Positions 24,159 through 36,709 of a DNA stretch of 64,000 nt are shown here, one piece after another. Below the pieces are notes generated by a model. It was given only the letters and a program-made list of their open reading frames with translations. It did no database searches and was not told the origin of the DNA. The stretch's first letter is position 1; each line of letters starts with the position of its first letter. Source of the stretch: Epiperipatus broadwayi (lineage: Eukaryota; Onychophora; Udeonychophora; Euonychophora; Peripatidae); contig JAQFVV010006272.1 of assembly GCA_028023455.1 (NCBI GenBank), positions 4,951,217 through 5,015,216 on the forward strand. Direction: 5' to 3'. The position numbers and the translations under genes are program-made.

Positions 24159-24305
24159 TATAGAGGATTTGAACTCAGATTTTCAAGCACCCTTCAACTA
24201 TCCACACCATCTCATACAAACACAATCTATACCTACTTGAAAGATTATTTTGCAACTTTTTATTTAATTTTTTTTTATTATAGATTTCATTTTATTTATT
24301 ATAGA
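23997..24305. repeat. Direct repeat pair, about 88 bp
   Basis: ACACAATCTATACCTACTTG and the following AT-rich sequence occur at 23997 and again at 24218, with few differences and a spacing of 221 bp. Confidence 0.8.
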
Positions 24306-24576
24306 TATGGATGGCTGAAAAGTTGGAGGTTGCAGTGGATTGACGCCTGTCCATTAAAGTATGAAGATTTGCTATCTTAATATAAACTGAGCATTGATTA
24401 TATATATGTGTGAGAGATGATAATCTGGACCAACTGATGAGTGTTCATTTAGCATGAAATATGTATATTGGTGATTATTAATCTTTTCTACATGTGTGTG
24501 GTCATATGTATCAGTTGTATGAGATGGTGTGGATAGTTGAAGGGTGCTTAAAAATCTGAGTTCAAATCCTCTATAT
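24159..24576. repeat. Inverted repeat, 62-bp arms
   Basis: Arms 24159-24219 and 24515-24576 are reverse complements with few mismatches (ATCCACACCATCTCATACAA on the left). The spacer of about 295 bp includes the second copy of the direct repeat above. The structure probably arose by local inverted duplication inside the element. Confidence 0.8.
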
Positions 24577-24934
24577 TTACAATTAAGCTCCCAGGTTTGT
24601 GAAGAGTGCCTGGTTTTCAAATATTTTTATTCTCAGTAATAAAAAAATTATCATTGTAATTCCATTTAACTACTCTTTTACTTCCGTTTTAGGGTATTGA
24701 TTCTCTAAAATATTTTTATTTTACTCTATTTCCTTTACATTAATAACTCTCAAAACAAAACAAAAAAACATTTTGTTTTATTTTTCTTATTTCACATTCT
24801 TTCCATTATTAACTCTCAAAAAAAAAAAACAATTTATATTTATTCAACTTTATTTCCATTATTCTTATAATCCGTGTACAATAAACATTTTTTTCTTTTA
24901 TTCTGAAAAGTCCATCCAATTTCTAAAGCCATAC

Positions 24935-25818
24935 TTAATTTTTGTCCGGTGGTACTTTTGGGTTTCTTACATATCCACTCAGACCAAAAAATATTGACCT
25001 ATTTATAGACCTGGCTTGATGTTCCAGGCGGTTGGTTTCTGGATCATGGCTAGTATATTCCTCATCCCCCTTTCTAGGACTATATGACTCTCTATAGCTA
25101 TTTCTTTTATTCCAATCATTTTTATCCAAGCTATAATTCACATTTATATTTTCCTCTCTTTCAAAAAGTTTAAATTCCTTTTCTTTGGCTTCATAATCTG
25201 GCCTCATGCTGTCAAATGCACTAATTAACTGGTCCATTTTCTTGACCACTTTCCTTTCGGCACATATTTTTATTTTATAAATTTCTTTATGTTAACAGGG
25301 ATATTCTTTAAATGTGCATACATACCTTCATTTTTTTGTTTGATACTGTCAACATTTACACTATTAATTTTTAATTTACACCTCTCCTCCTTGCCTTTTA
25401 ATTTTACTATTTCTATTCTTTCTGTTATCTTTTGTTATGTTGGACTTCTGAATACATCTTCATTTTTAAATTCACAATTATTATTTGAGTCAGAAATATT
25501 TTCTGGTTCTGGCTTAGTTTCTGAATCAGATTTATTTTCTTGTTCAGGTTTATTTACCGTATTCGAGTTATTTAATTGCACATACTTATTTGCGCTTACC
25601 TGTTTATTTTCTCATTTATCTATTAATTCCTTTATATCCATTTTCGCACTTTCTATTATTTTACTATTTTCTAATCGGGCTATCATTATCTCCTGTATTA
25701 CTCATTCTATTAGTTTGTTGCACATTTCTGCATTTTTCTCAAACTTTTCCTCAAACAACTTCATGATTTGATTTTCTTTTATACTACTTTCAGTTTCTTC
25801 CTGTTTCTTTATTTTCAT
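24935..25818 (-). pseudogene. Gag-like pseudogene of element 2
   Basis: From an ATG at 25818 the minus strand gives a charged helical sequence (MKIKKQEETESSIKE, KLFEEKFEKNAEMCNKLIE), then an acidic Asn/Pro/Glu-rich linker. It is interrupted by in-frame stops (two TGA, two TAA). After a shift near 25250 the frame to 24935 continues with a basic/acidic C-terminal part (KRNSYRESYSPRKGDEEY) ending KVPPDKN. The layout (coiled coil, acidic linker, basic tail) matches the Gag-like remnant in element 1, including the PPD end. No zinc knuckle, protease or RT is seen. The 160-codon plus-strand frame at 25289-25771 is only its complement. Confidence 0.5.
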
Positions 25819-25829
25819 TATTTTTTTAA

Positions 25830-26200
25830 CTATTTTAAATCGAACAAAGAGTTCTGCTAATTCAAAACCCTAGTCCTCTCTAATTCCCATCTGACTATAA
25901 AAAAAACCCAACAATATTTTTTTTATCTCTATGACCAGCTTTTCTTCTCCTCTTTATTTACATTACATATCTTATTCTTTTTATTTTTATATTTTTAATT
26001 ATTTTATATTCTTATTATAATTTGTTTGCCTTGGTCTATTTCTCTTCTCACACTGATCACCAATTTCACTTTTATTTCTATGCAATTTAGTGTTTATTTT
26101 AATTTTTAGTTTCAGACTTTTTTTGAATTTTTTAACTTTAATCTTGCTGAGCCATTTATGGTACTTTAGCTCCCACTTTGGATGGCATATAAACTGGATA
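25830..26200. other. 5' interior leader of element 2
   Basis: Non-coding sequence between the Gag-like start and the right LTR, where the minus-strand leader and PBS should lie. No convincing tRNA primer match. The minus-strand frame at 25999-26244 is lysine-rich and has no domain. Confidence 0.45.
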
Positions 26201-26527
26201 CCTCCAAACTTAGTTTCATTACTATATTGGGGTTTAATAACCAATTCATTTACTAGTTTTTAAATACTTTTAGAAGTACTTTTTGGAATAACTTTTTGGG
26301 AAAGTTTGACCGCACTTTGGCAGCACTTGTAGTTATTTATTTTAACAGGCTACAATTTATTCTTGATACATTAGTATTTTATTATTATCTAAACAAGCTT
26401 AATTTATTCTTACTAAGCTTACTTTATCTTTTAATTTCTAAACTTTAATAAGTTTTAATATCTCTTGACTTTAACTAAGTTTTAACATTTTTTTACTTTA
26501 ATAAGCTTATTATCACATTTAATACAT

Positions 26528-28254
26528 TGTAACGGTACACATATGCCATTACATTATTTTAAAATTAATATTTAAAGAGAAAATGATTGCAAATAAAAAG
26601 TGTTTATTAAAAACTAAAAGAAAATTAAGAGTTCTGTTTAACATATATAGATCGCACAGATGGAAAACTTTAAAACTATTTTAAGAAAAAAAAAAGTATT
26701 CAAAAGTACTTTTTGTAAAAAAAAAAAGTAAAGATTTAAAGATAAAAATATATATATATATCTTTAAGAATGTACAACAATTAAATTACTTTCTATTGTG
26801 TTAAAACGAGCCCTTGGGGCAAATTTGTAATTAAAGGTCAGATAAGAGATATAAAAATTAAAAAAATATTGCGTTACCCACTTGTGGAAGGTCAACCAAT
26901 GCTCGGACCCTGATGAAGACCACTAGAACAGGAAATCATGGTCAGTGAATCCGGAGGATTAATATAAAAAGAAAAAAATTCAAATTAAAACAGTTCCAGC
27001 ATGGGTTTTTGAGGAAGGGAGAAAAAACACACTTTTCACCGTCTTATTATTTTTAAAGGAAGAGACTGTTGAAATATGAATGGCGCTATTATAAACCCCG
27101 AATCATATGGGTCTTACAATAAAATAGTTCCAGGATTGAACCAGCTAAGGCTGCCTTGGGATTGATAACTACGGCAAGAACAACAGACCGGTCTTCCCTG
27201 AAATTATGAATAAAACACTTCACGGAAATTGGCACAAGAAACCATGGAGCTCCTTTAATGTAATGTATAAACGATAAATTATGAACTTTAATTATTATAA
27301 ACCTTTACTAAATGAACTTTAAATCATTTCTTAAACGATTAAGACCTAACCAAAGTTTAAATCATTGACTCTTTATCTGATCAACATGGAATGTTAAATC
27401 CATTATTAATATTTTAAATATGATTGTAAACCAATCATTTCCATTAATTTATTTCTTATAATTAATAAGTATAATTGTTAGTTAAATTAAGTGATGTTAT
27501 GTATTAAATGTATATGTATGCGGGCACCTTCACACTTGCATCTATCAGTAAATATGACACCTCATGTTGATTGTCTTAATGTATTGCCTAAGCCTCCCCT
27601 ATAAGTTTATATTTGTGAATGTAACATCTCATGATGAGTGTCTCAAGGAACTCAATAAGAGTCTAAACTTTTTATGCATTCCAATTAATAATAATAGAAC
27701 TAGAATAATTTGTGGTGGACAGTCGTGTTGCATATATGTATACATGTACATGCTCATTAGCTTTTAAAATATTAAAGTTTAAAATTTAAAACTGGACATG
27801 AATGGCTGCATGGATTCGTAAATTTTTAGGTGCATAATCTATGTAGCATATTTACATCTATCAAAATATTAAAATGTATAAATAAGAATCTCCATCTGTG
27901 TGAACTAAAACTTAAATTTAAATATAATAACTATAAAAACTAAGCTAAAGTAATAATATTTATTCCTAAAATTCAACTTTATATATGTGTGACAATAAAT
28001 GTTTTTGCATATTATTACTGACAGTAGTTTATTTATTTTTATCCTTTTCATTCTTAAATATATATATTAAGAATTCAGATTATAAAACTTAGCTACTCTG
28101 TGAGCTAGTGCCATGGGCTAACGGTTTATAAAAAAAAATGGGATCTTACCAATGCGTATCTGCCTACTATATAAATTTTTCCAGGTTCAAATGGCCTGGG
28201 AGCATTCTGTATGGCAAATAGTGTAAGAGTCTTTAATCCCCGACCGTTATAACA
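26528..28254. mobile_element. 1.7 kb insertion with TGTAACGGT / ACCGTTATAACA ends
   Basis: This segment is absent from the left LTR at the matching place (about 18907). The ends TGTAACGGT and ACCGTTATAACA are TG..CA and also form a short imperfect inverted repeat. It may be a solo LTR. The target duplication is unclear (ACAT is possible if the right end is set three bases earlier). Its right end includes a tRNA-like segment. The 67-codon frame at 27564-27767 shows no domain. Confidence 0.5.
28100..28205 (+). repeat. tRNA-like segment, possible SINE head
   Basis: GCCATGGGCTAACGG resembles a D-arm/A box and AGGTTCAAATGGCC a B box, but they are about 80 bp apart because of a poly-A run. It lies inside the 26528-28254 insertion. 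Not a functional tRNA. Confidence 0.3.
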
Positions 28255-29663
28255 TATTTATTCTTTATATTTATTTTTTATACTTCTTTTTTTCTGTTCA
28301 TAACATTATTTATTTAACAATATTTTATTATTTCAATCATTATTATAAGACCTTTACTTTATTACCATTTACTTTATTTACTTATTTAATTATATCATTA
28401 ATACTAATGAAAACGGACCAGCACTTCAAGCAGAGAGAATACCATTGATAGCATAACCATCAATGATACCCATGGCCAGATCAGGCTATACAAAGCATAA
28501 CACGACCACACTTCCTGACTATGCCCCACCTCGACTGCTGGAACAAAACCTTACTATCTAAAGCATTTTATTTGTTTTTAGAATCAAACTCAGGTGTCAG
28601 TGACCATATGTTATATAGCTGGCATGCTTGGACAATCCCCAAACTAGCTCCTACTCTTAATCAGGAGGTCCGGCGCATTAACTTAACACATATAAGCATT
28701 TATCTCTTTAAATAAGTGGTGACACACTGATGAGAAAGAATAGACCAAATAATAATTAAGCAAACATTAGTATTTATTCAAGCACACACATTGTAATATA
28801 ACATACCAAAATAAAATTTTACATAGAAAAATATAAATGATTAGTTCAGGCAAATTTTTATAATGGTCCTTCATTAAAGTTCATTTCATTAAAAAAAAAA
28901 CATAGTGTCTACAGACAATAATTATGGAAAATATATTTACCTAAGTTTGTCATGATATTAAATGCTACAGTTCATTTGGTTTTGGTTTTCATTACTGTTA
29001 CTTTCCAACTGATTGGCTTTTTGGTCTCCATCGATGTTTTCAGGGCTTGTCTTCCATTCTTCAGCATGACAATGGGAGATAGAGAGTAGCAGCAATATCT
29101 GTTTTATGACTTAAGCATTAGTTCCAGGTGTTGGTTCCAGGCAAGGACAGTTGATTTTGGACAGAGAACTTAGAGCATGAAGTCCATTCATACACTTTTA
29201 GGATAATCTAGCAATGCATATTCTAGTTCTGTGGCTTCTGAAATAATATTTTCCACAGGAGTAATGATTAGCTCTAGACTGTACTTAGATTTCTGAATCT
29301 CTGGAGCAATGAATAATGTAATGAATCAATAATAGCATGAAAACTAAAATAAATATAACAATAGATACATTGCACTTTTATACCTACTCTTTCATTGTTC
29401 TTTTCCTTATCATAGCTTTAATTTTTATTATCCATTAAATCTATTTTTTTTAATTAAATTTTATATTTTTTTCTTTAATTTAATTGATTTTTATATTTTT
29501 CTTTAATCTAATCTTTTTTCTAGATTAATCGATTATCCCTTCGCATTTACTTCGATAAGATAGATTACATAGTTTGTAATTAATTCAATTTCAATATCAT
29601 TATCAGCCAGGAATTTTCACTGGCATTCAAAAAGTGTACTTTCAATAATTAATTAATCTTTTT

Positions 29664-32600
29664 GGTGTTTTTCTCAAGAACTGGACAAGCCACCAGGTGG
29701 CACTGCAGAACCACCAAGAAGCCTGCAATTCGTAAATTTTTTCTTTAATATTCGCTAAAAATCGCTTAATTTTAGAAATGGTACCCCTCCCCCACCGCAC
29801 GAGACAAATCGGTCAAAATTGCTGAAATTGAAATGTATAATTGAAAAAAAAAACTATAATAAAAGCCTACCAAATTAAACAAAAACATACTAAATGTCAA
29901 AGTGATTTAAAAAAGAATCACTCTTCAGTTATCTAACTAACAGATAATAATTCAAACCTCATAGTAACCTGTAATAGCATATTAGTTTATATCAAAAATT
30001 ATTGCAAATAAAAAATCGCGTTTATAAATCCCCCTCCCCTCCCGCACAAAGAGTTCAATGAAAAATAAGCAAAGTGCAAATTATGAATGCTATTTTTAAA
30101 ATCCTATGAAATAAATGAGAAGAAAAAAATATAATAAAAGCCTACGACATTAAACAAAAACATATTAAATCTCAAAGCGATTTAAAAAAAAAAATTATTT
30201 ATAAAATGTAAAAATAACAGCACGAAAAACTGCGGGAAATGTCTTAAAAAAGAATCAGTCTCAGTTATCTAACTAACAGATATAATAATCTTTTATTAAT
30301 AAAGGTTCTTTTTGAAAGTACATAATAAGTAATCAATGTTCCTATTAATCTATAATAGCATCATTAGAGTTTAAATTCAGTTAATATGTTACTCTATTAC
30401 TAGTTTATATCAAAATTATTGCAAGTACTCGGATTAAGTCGCACACATATAAAATCAACAAAATATACATAAAGTAATCAGAATAGACAATACAATTTGA
30501 AAGTAATTTACCAATTTCCCTGGGGGGTGAGTTCATCTTTCAGCAGGTCATTGAATTTTTTCATCCTTACATATATAGATACAGGTATATATGAGCCTGT
30601 GTATTTCATCTATCCTTACAAAATGAAACTTGGGCATTGTAGATCGCTCCATTAGTGACAAAATATGTATATATATATTATATTTTTCCCGTCTATTGAT
30701 CGCGTTTTCTTTCACTTAAAGTTTTTTATTTTTAAAATAACTTACGCACAATTTAGAAACAGAAAAAATAGCTAAACATTTTTGGTACTATATGTAGCAT
30801 AAAGAAATTTCCAGAACTCGGGTCACGTGACTGATTGATGTTGCCAGTTTTATCGCGGGAAATTGATCGCTATGTTTTTAAAATCAACAAGTGTATTTTT
30901 TTTTACAAAAGCACCCTATTTTTTTAAAAAATGGAAAATAATACTTTTTCTCGTTTTAAATTATAAATCAATAATATCAACAAATTAAAAATCCTTCTTT
31001 TTCTTTTCAAAAACTTTATTTTCTTGTATCAATACTAAACATATATTTATAAGTTGTGAGTGGAGGGAGTTTGAAGATGGTAAATGTAACAATTTATATA
31101 ATATAAAACTCCAACGTTTCAACTGTTTTTATCTTCTTACAGTTATTTTTGGAGTTTTATATTATATAAATATGTTCAGTATTGATATAAGAAAATAAAG
31201 TTTTTGAAAAGGAGAAGGATTTTTAATTTGTTGATATTATTGGAGAACATATATATTTTAAAAGAAAAAGTGATTGTACATTTGCAGTGTTATAATATAT
31301 GATTATAAATCAAATAATTTATATATATGCATTTTCTCAAAATATTGATCCATCAAGCTTTCTGGGGTTTCTTGGGAGGGGCTTCCTCCGTTATTATTTT
31401 TTATTTGGCTTTGGGATGAAAGGAAGTAAAACGAAAACATTACTGTTCTATTTAGTTTGTGCTTTAATGAAGACAAAACTTAACCCTAACATGTAATACT
31501 TTTTATTTATTGTTTGAAAAAAATTCGAATGAAAACTGCTATACACATTCCATTCCATAAGTTTTAAAGTTTATACAGCTTTTTATGGACACACATGCAC
31601 ACAACAAATTAGAATTAAAACAACTAATAAACAGACATTTAATCAAAAACTGACACGCAAACAAATGAAGGCAAAAGACTAATGATTTCTTTAGGTTATG
31701 TGTTTATTTATAATAAATAAACAAAACAAACACAAATTCAAGTTAAACTAAGACCTTGATATAACATAAAAAAAACTAAGACCTTGTTGCAAAACCAATC
31801 AGTCACGTGTCCCGAGTTCTGGAAATTTCTTTATACTACATATAGTACCAAAAATGTTTAGCTATTTTTTCAGTTTCTAAATTGTGCGTAAGTTATTTTA
31901 AAAATAAAAAACTTTTAAGTGAAAGAAAACGCGATCAATAGACAGGAAAAATATAATATATATATACATATTTTGTCACTAATGGAGCGATCTATAATGC
32001 CCAAATTTCATTTTGTAAGGATAGATGAAATACACAGGCTCATATATACCTGTATCTATATATGTAAGGATGAAAAAATTCAACGACCTGCTGAAAGATG
32101 AACTCACTCCCCAGGGAAATTGGTAAATTACTTTCAAATTGTATTTTCTATTCTGATTATTTTATGTATATTTTGTTGATTTTATATATGTGCGACTTAA
32201 TCCGAGTACTTGCAATAATTTTGATATAAACTAGTAATAGAGTAACATATTGACTGAATTTAAACTCTAATGACGCTATTATAGATTAATAGGAACATTG
32301 ATTACTTAATATGTACTTTCAAAAAGAACCTTTATTAATAAAAGATTATTATATCTGTTAGTTAGATAACTGAGACTGATTCTTTTTTAAGACATTTCCC
32401 GCAATTTTTCGTGCTGTTATTTTTACATTTTATAAATAATTTTTTTTTTAAATCGCTTTGAGATTTAGTATGTTTTTGTTTAATGTCGTAGGCTTTTATT
32501 ATATTTTTTTCTTCTCATTTATTTCATAGGATTTTAAAAATAGCATTCATAATTTGCACTTTGCTTATTTTTCATTGAACCCTTTGTGTGGAAGGGGAGG

Positions 32601-33061
32601 GGGATTTATAAACGCGATTTTTTATTTGCAATAATTTTTGATATAAACTAATACGCTATTACAGGTTACTACGAGGTTTGAATTATTATCTGTTAGTTAG
32701 ATAACTGAAGAGTGATTCTTTTTTAAATCGCTTTGACATTTAGTATGTTTTTGTTTAATTTGGTAGGTTTTTATTATAGTTTTTTTTTTCAATTATACAT
32801 TTCAATTTCAGCGCTTTTGACTGATTTGTCGTGCGGTGGGGATGGGTCTACCATTTCTAAAATTAAGTGATTTTTAGCTATTTTTTTTTTTACATTTCAA
32901 TTTCAGCAATTTTGACCGATTTGTCTCGTGCGGCGGGGAGGTACCATTTCTAAAATTAAGCGATTTTTAGCGAATATTAAAAAAAAAATTTATGAATTGC
33001 AGGCTTCTTGGTGGTTCTGCAGCGCCACCTGGTGGCTCGTCCAGTTCTTGAGAAAAGCACC
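29664..33061. mobile_element. Giant foldback element, 3.4 kb
   Basis: Arms 29664-30837 and 31797-33061 are reverse complements over more than 1.1 kb and start GGTGYTTTTCTCAAGAACTGG. The 0.96 kb centre contains another hairpin. The empty site is preserved in the sister LTR at about 22903-22917 (TAATCCTTTTTTATTTTAG), so the element inserted into the right LTR after element 2 integrated. A CTTTTT tract flanks it on both sides, but the exact duplication is ambiguous. Each arm contains internal direct repeats (29851-29952 against 30126-30290), as in Drosophila Foldback elements. The right arm has an extra 90-bp tandem copy at about 32793-32975. No transposase is visible. Confidence 0.85.
30969..31241. 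repeat. Hairpin nested in the foldback loop
   Basis: Arms 30969-31050 and about 31159-31241 are reverse complements (AATATCAACAAATTAAAAAT on the left). Between them lies a smaller inverted repeat (TATAATATAAAACTCCAA at 31097-31114 against its complement at 31150-31167). Confidence 0.8.
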
Positions 33062-33389
33062 ACCTTTTTTTTTTTTATTTTAGATTATTCACTAAGATTT
33101 ATTTTTAGACCTTTATTCTTTTAACTTATTTTTTTAGCTTATAAAAAGGAGAGTGAATTTTTATATCTCTTTTTTTTTAATATTTTTCCCAACCCGCTTT
33201 TAAAAAATAGTTTATTCTATTTTAAAAGAACAATAGATGCAATGTTTTACTTTTACAAAATTATGTTTTAAAATTACTTCTTAAATAATTATTTCTTTAA
33301 TTATTCTTTCAAATAAATTTGATCATATATTTTTAAATTATGAAATATGTAATGCAGATGTGAGTTTTATAACATATATCTTGCTAACA

Positions 33390-34048
33390 TTACACTATAT
33401 ACGTATAACAAAATTAGTCTTCTATATACCCATATAGAACATTAGTTTCAAATCTATACAACTGGACAACTAAGTGGCTTAGACTCAAAATCTAAAAATA
33501 CTGAAATTTGCAAATCATTAGCTTAGATAGCATAAGTAGAAAGACTTGTGAGTGGGTGTAATTCTTCATCTAACAAAATTTCTATATAGCCAAAAATTGA
33601 TCACAATAAATTTTATGAATTTTATTGTATTTCTATATAATGTCCGTTGACTTACTTATTATCCATCCTTAAAAAATCATAATAAAAATAAAAGCATTAT
33701 GGCCTCAAGCTATCATTCTCTTTCACAGTCACCTCTCTTACATTCTAAAATATAATTGCCACTTTCTACCATAATCATAATTTCAGCATATATACCAATT
33801 ACTCTTTATCATATACATTCAACACAATTTTCAAGACTTAATCAAATCCCCATCATAGTACTATATAGAAATATATATATATATATTTATTTGATTTTTG
33901 TTTAGAAAGATTAAACATTAAAATCTTTTAATTTAATTATAAATCTTAAAATAACTTTTTTTAAAAAAAAAAAACAGTATAAAAAGAAACATTTATATAA
34001 CAATAATAATGAGAATAACTATTTGGGAGGAAAAAAACAATCAAGTAC
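33390..34048. other. Intron, unique AT-rich
   Basis: Intronic sequence between element 2 and the exon at 34049. On the minus strand it starts with the donor GTACTTG. An ATAT run lies at about 33871-33884. Nothing else seen. Confidence 0.6.
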
Positions 34049-34195
34049 CTGTCTGCAATTCTTTATAATAATTTCTCGATAATATTCATCAGCTATATGA
34101 GCTACAGACATGCTGTGGCAAATAATATTTTCTATAATGCAATCAAATTCTTTATCCAATACTGGTCGCCATTTGTCCAACAGAAAACCAACTGC
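34049..34195 (-). CDS. Host gene exon (second visible), 147 bp, possibly alpha-catulin-like
   Basis: Minus-strand exon of 49 codons bordered by TTTTTATCATTGCAG and GTACTTG, phase 0 at both ends. It reads AVGFLLDKWRPVLDKEFDC, then IIENIICHSMSVAHIADEYY and REIIIKNCRQ. It joins in phase to the exons at 57381-57527 and 17691-17764. Together they suggest amphipathic helices with conserved-looking charge pairs, as in helical-bundle cytoskeletal linkers. From memory, the order and spacing (an Asp/Trp-ended helix, a 42-residue stretch, then an ILE-type helix and a RE-I helix followed by an EL segment) recall alpha-catulin of the vinculin/alpha-catenin superfamily. I have not aligned it, and identity would be low, so treat the family as a hypothesis. 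That this is a real exon is much firmer. Confidence 0.75.
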
Positions 34196-34657
34196 CTGCA
34201 ATGATAAAAATATTATAATCCTGTACTATATAAGACCACTGAATATTATATTTCAAATAATTTCATAAATCTGCAAAAAAAAATCCTGAATGTAATCAGA
34301 ATTGTGGTGAAAATCATGTGTATGTGTGTATATAAGCATATGAAAAAACAATCTTAAATTTAATACTCAGCAAAAGACCAGCCAGCATTTCTTCACAGAG
34401 GAACAGTGGCAGAGAAGATAATTATTTATTAGGATAGCTAAAGGCAATTGCTGAAATTTTTTAAAAATTATTTTTCGTTTATCCTACAGAAAAAAATAGC
34501 TAGATTATACATTTATTGACTAATAAATGGGCTAATTGAAACAAAACATACTCTCTGAAAATATTTTCCAAATTTTACTTTGATTTGAATTCTATGTTCA
34601 ATGTGACTATGCTGATCACTTCACCATGAAATCATTTATATGCACATGTACAATGCA

Positions 34658-34720
<63 letters not shown>

Positions 34721-36180
34721 AGAGAGAAAAAAAACATAGTCAAAGTATGTAAAAACTGTCTAAACATTTTGGTTTTACTTCATGATGGGTTACTTGGTGT
34801 CATAGCCTACCTTACCTTTGATATCTGAAATGGAAATTTTTCAGGTAGATAAATAATCTTTCAGTAAAATCAGGCAATATCCCAATGATATGTAATTAAA
34901 TATTACTTATTCTTAACTGGCTGTAAAATCCAGTTATAAGTTTCATACATATTAGCATTTCTTTCCTTTGAAGCAAATCAGCATCACAAAAAAAGCTTTA
35001 TAATATGGATAGCATCCTGCCTACACATTTATGGTAAGAAATGAATGAAAACAAATAGTCATAATAGATGGGATAATATAGTTTTAGAATGCTTTATAGA
35101 TAAATATAAAGATTATGATGAAAGTATCAGCAATTGACTTGCAAAACTGATAATGAAAACAGAGCTTTACTCGACAATTTTTGGCTCTTTGGTTCATTTA
35201 TCAGTAATAAAGAATTCAGAAGTCAAAAAAATTGTCAGGAGAATAATACTTAGCAGAATTATAATAATAATAAAAACATAAAATCTTGCAAAGATTTTTA
35301 GATGTAATGACATAAAATGTAAAACCAAATATTAACATGCTCCCAACTTATAGAATTTGTTGTGACTCTCTACAGATGATAAATTTTAGTCTTCAAAAAA
35401 TATATATATACTGATGCTTGTAATTCCATTAACAGCATTAAAAAACAACCAACAAGTGGATACTCCATCAAATCAATCTGAACTTTCTTATCAGCAGACG
35501 AAATTGTCTTATTTTGGTTATATCATTTAATTAATAAAAAAAGTGCATAATAATGAGATCGGTGGTTAATAAAAGAAAAAGATGATTAAATATAGTGAAT
35601 AAACACCATTATTGCAATAATAAATATGACTTTGAGAAATCTAAAACACCAAAGACAGGCTCAAAATGCATACTTAGAATAAAAAATTAATGTAAATAAA
35701 AAATATATATATTTAATCTTTAAAATAATTTAAAGTTATATATCAAATAAATGAAATTTAAATTAATTTCATATTCCTTACTTGATTGCTGAAGTTTTTT
35801 TTTTTGACAATTTCATTAATATATAAACTGTTTACTATATGTCATTTAAAATAATATAATTTATTAAAATATAATAGGTATTCTGAAAAAAAGCTATTCA
35901 TATGATTGCCAGGAGTCAAAATTGACTTAACTTTACCTAATAATAACAACAATAAAAAATAAAATTATTAAAAATTAAAACAGCAACTCCTGACTTAAAT
36001 ATGGTACAAATCATATATATATATATTTTCCTAACAAATTTTCTTGAAAATGGAAAAAATATTTTGAATGAATATTTAGTTCTCTGATTAAAACAAGGTG
36101 GAAGTAATAAGCAACTTGAATATTATCCCTGATACTTTACTATTAATATATTTACAATAAATACTCTTTCTTATTGCATT
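34196..36180. other. Intron, unique AT-rich
   Basis: Start (in gene direction, end) of the 23 kb intron. It holds a (TA)n run at 34661-34716 followed by GA-rich sequence, and several other short TA runs. No exon or mobile element could be defined. Confidence 0.6.
34661..34716. repeat. (TA)n microsatellite
   Basis: About 28 uninterrupted AT dinucleotides followed by AAAGAGAGAGAAAA. Confidence 0.95.
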
Positions 36181-36190
36181 GCCAAATGTA

Positions 36191-36348
36191 TACCATATAA
36201 TACTAAATCATCCATGCACTTTACTACTGCTACACAATGCTTTATTTACCACCCTCTTTTACAGTTTACAGTTTCAAGTGCCCCAGCAATCTTCTTCAGA
36301 ACTACAACATAATACAAATATATAAATATAAATGAACATATAATTTAC
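36191..36348 (-). repeat. H repeat, type A, left copy (hammerhead-like hairpin)
   Basis: Reverse complement of 47564-47729. On the minus strand it contains TTCTGAAGAAGATTGCTGGG (36300-36281) followed by GCACTTGAAAC. This is a CUGANGA..GAAAC arrangement around a stem, decayed on its 3' side in this copy. It lies directly downstream (minus direction) of an R repeat. Confidence 0.7.
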
Positions 36349-36354
36349 ATTCTA

Positions 36355-36705
36355 TATATACATCTTATAATATTTTTTATATTTTACATTATTACTCATT
36401 TTTAACCCTTTTTTTACATTCAATATTTATTAATTAAAAAATTTCCTATATATTTTCTATTTTTGTTCTTTATTTTATTCTTATAATATTTAACTCTAAC
36501 TTAATATCTTTTATATTTTACATTATTATTCATTTTACTAACAATCATTATTTATAATTTATTCATTCAATAATTTATAATCTATTTTAATATATAATAT
36601 TATTATTTTAAACACCTTTTATATCTCCTAACTTCAATGCTAAATTCAAATTTTAAAAATTTTATCATTATACTTTCAGTACCCCCTCTTTAAATTTTGA
36701 TGAAG
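36355..36705 (-). repeat. R repeat, copy 1 (downstream of LINE)
   Basis: AT-rich block recognisable by GAAGTTAGGAGATATAAAAG and TTGAATGAATAAATTATAAA (minus strand). Same-direction copy at 41830-42118; opposite-direction copies at 42125-42400 and 42425-42785. It abuts the 3' end of the truncated LINE copy. Confidence 0.75.
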
Positions 36706-36709
36706 TGAT

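Larger units (their letters stand above)
18371..33389 (-). mobile_element. LTR retrotransposon 2, minus strand, with nested insertions
   Basis: Two copies of one long sequence (left 18371-23223, right 26201-33389) flank a 2.98 kb interior. On the minus strand the LTR starts TGTTAG (at 23223 and 33389), and GATGAGGGTG lies just upstream of the left copy as a polypurine tract, giving minus orientation. The minus-strand interior has a Gag-like pseudogene and no pol. Without insertions each LTR would be about 2.1 kb. Insertions found by comparing the two copies are 18629-18815 and 19346-21943 in the left copy, and 26528-28254 and 29664-33061 in the right copy. The CA-side boundary of the LTR and the target duplication are not clear. 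Confidence 0.75.
26201..33389 (-). repeat. 5' LTR of element 2 (right copy), interrupted
   Basis: Pieces 26201-26527, 28255-29663 and 33062-33389 align with the left LTR. The right edge CTAACA at 33384-33389 is TGTTAG on the minus strand, matching 23223. Two large insertions have expanded it to 7.2 kb. Confidence 0.75.

Noticed and set aside
25289-25771. 160-codon plus-strand frame with Ser/Phe/Leu-rich sequence
   Set aside because: It is the complement of the minus-strand Gag-like pseudogene of element 2; composition fits an antisense shadow.
28080-28260. Functional tRNA gene
   Set aside because: A and B boxes too far apart, stems do not pair; at best a decayed SINE head.
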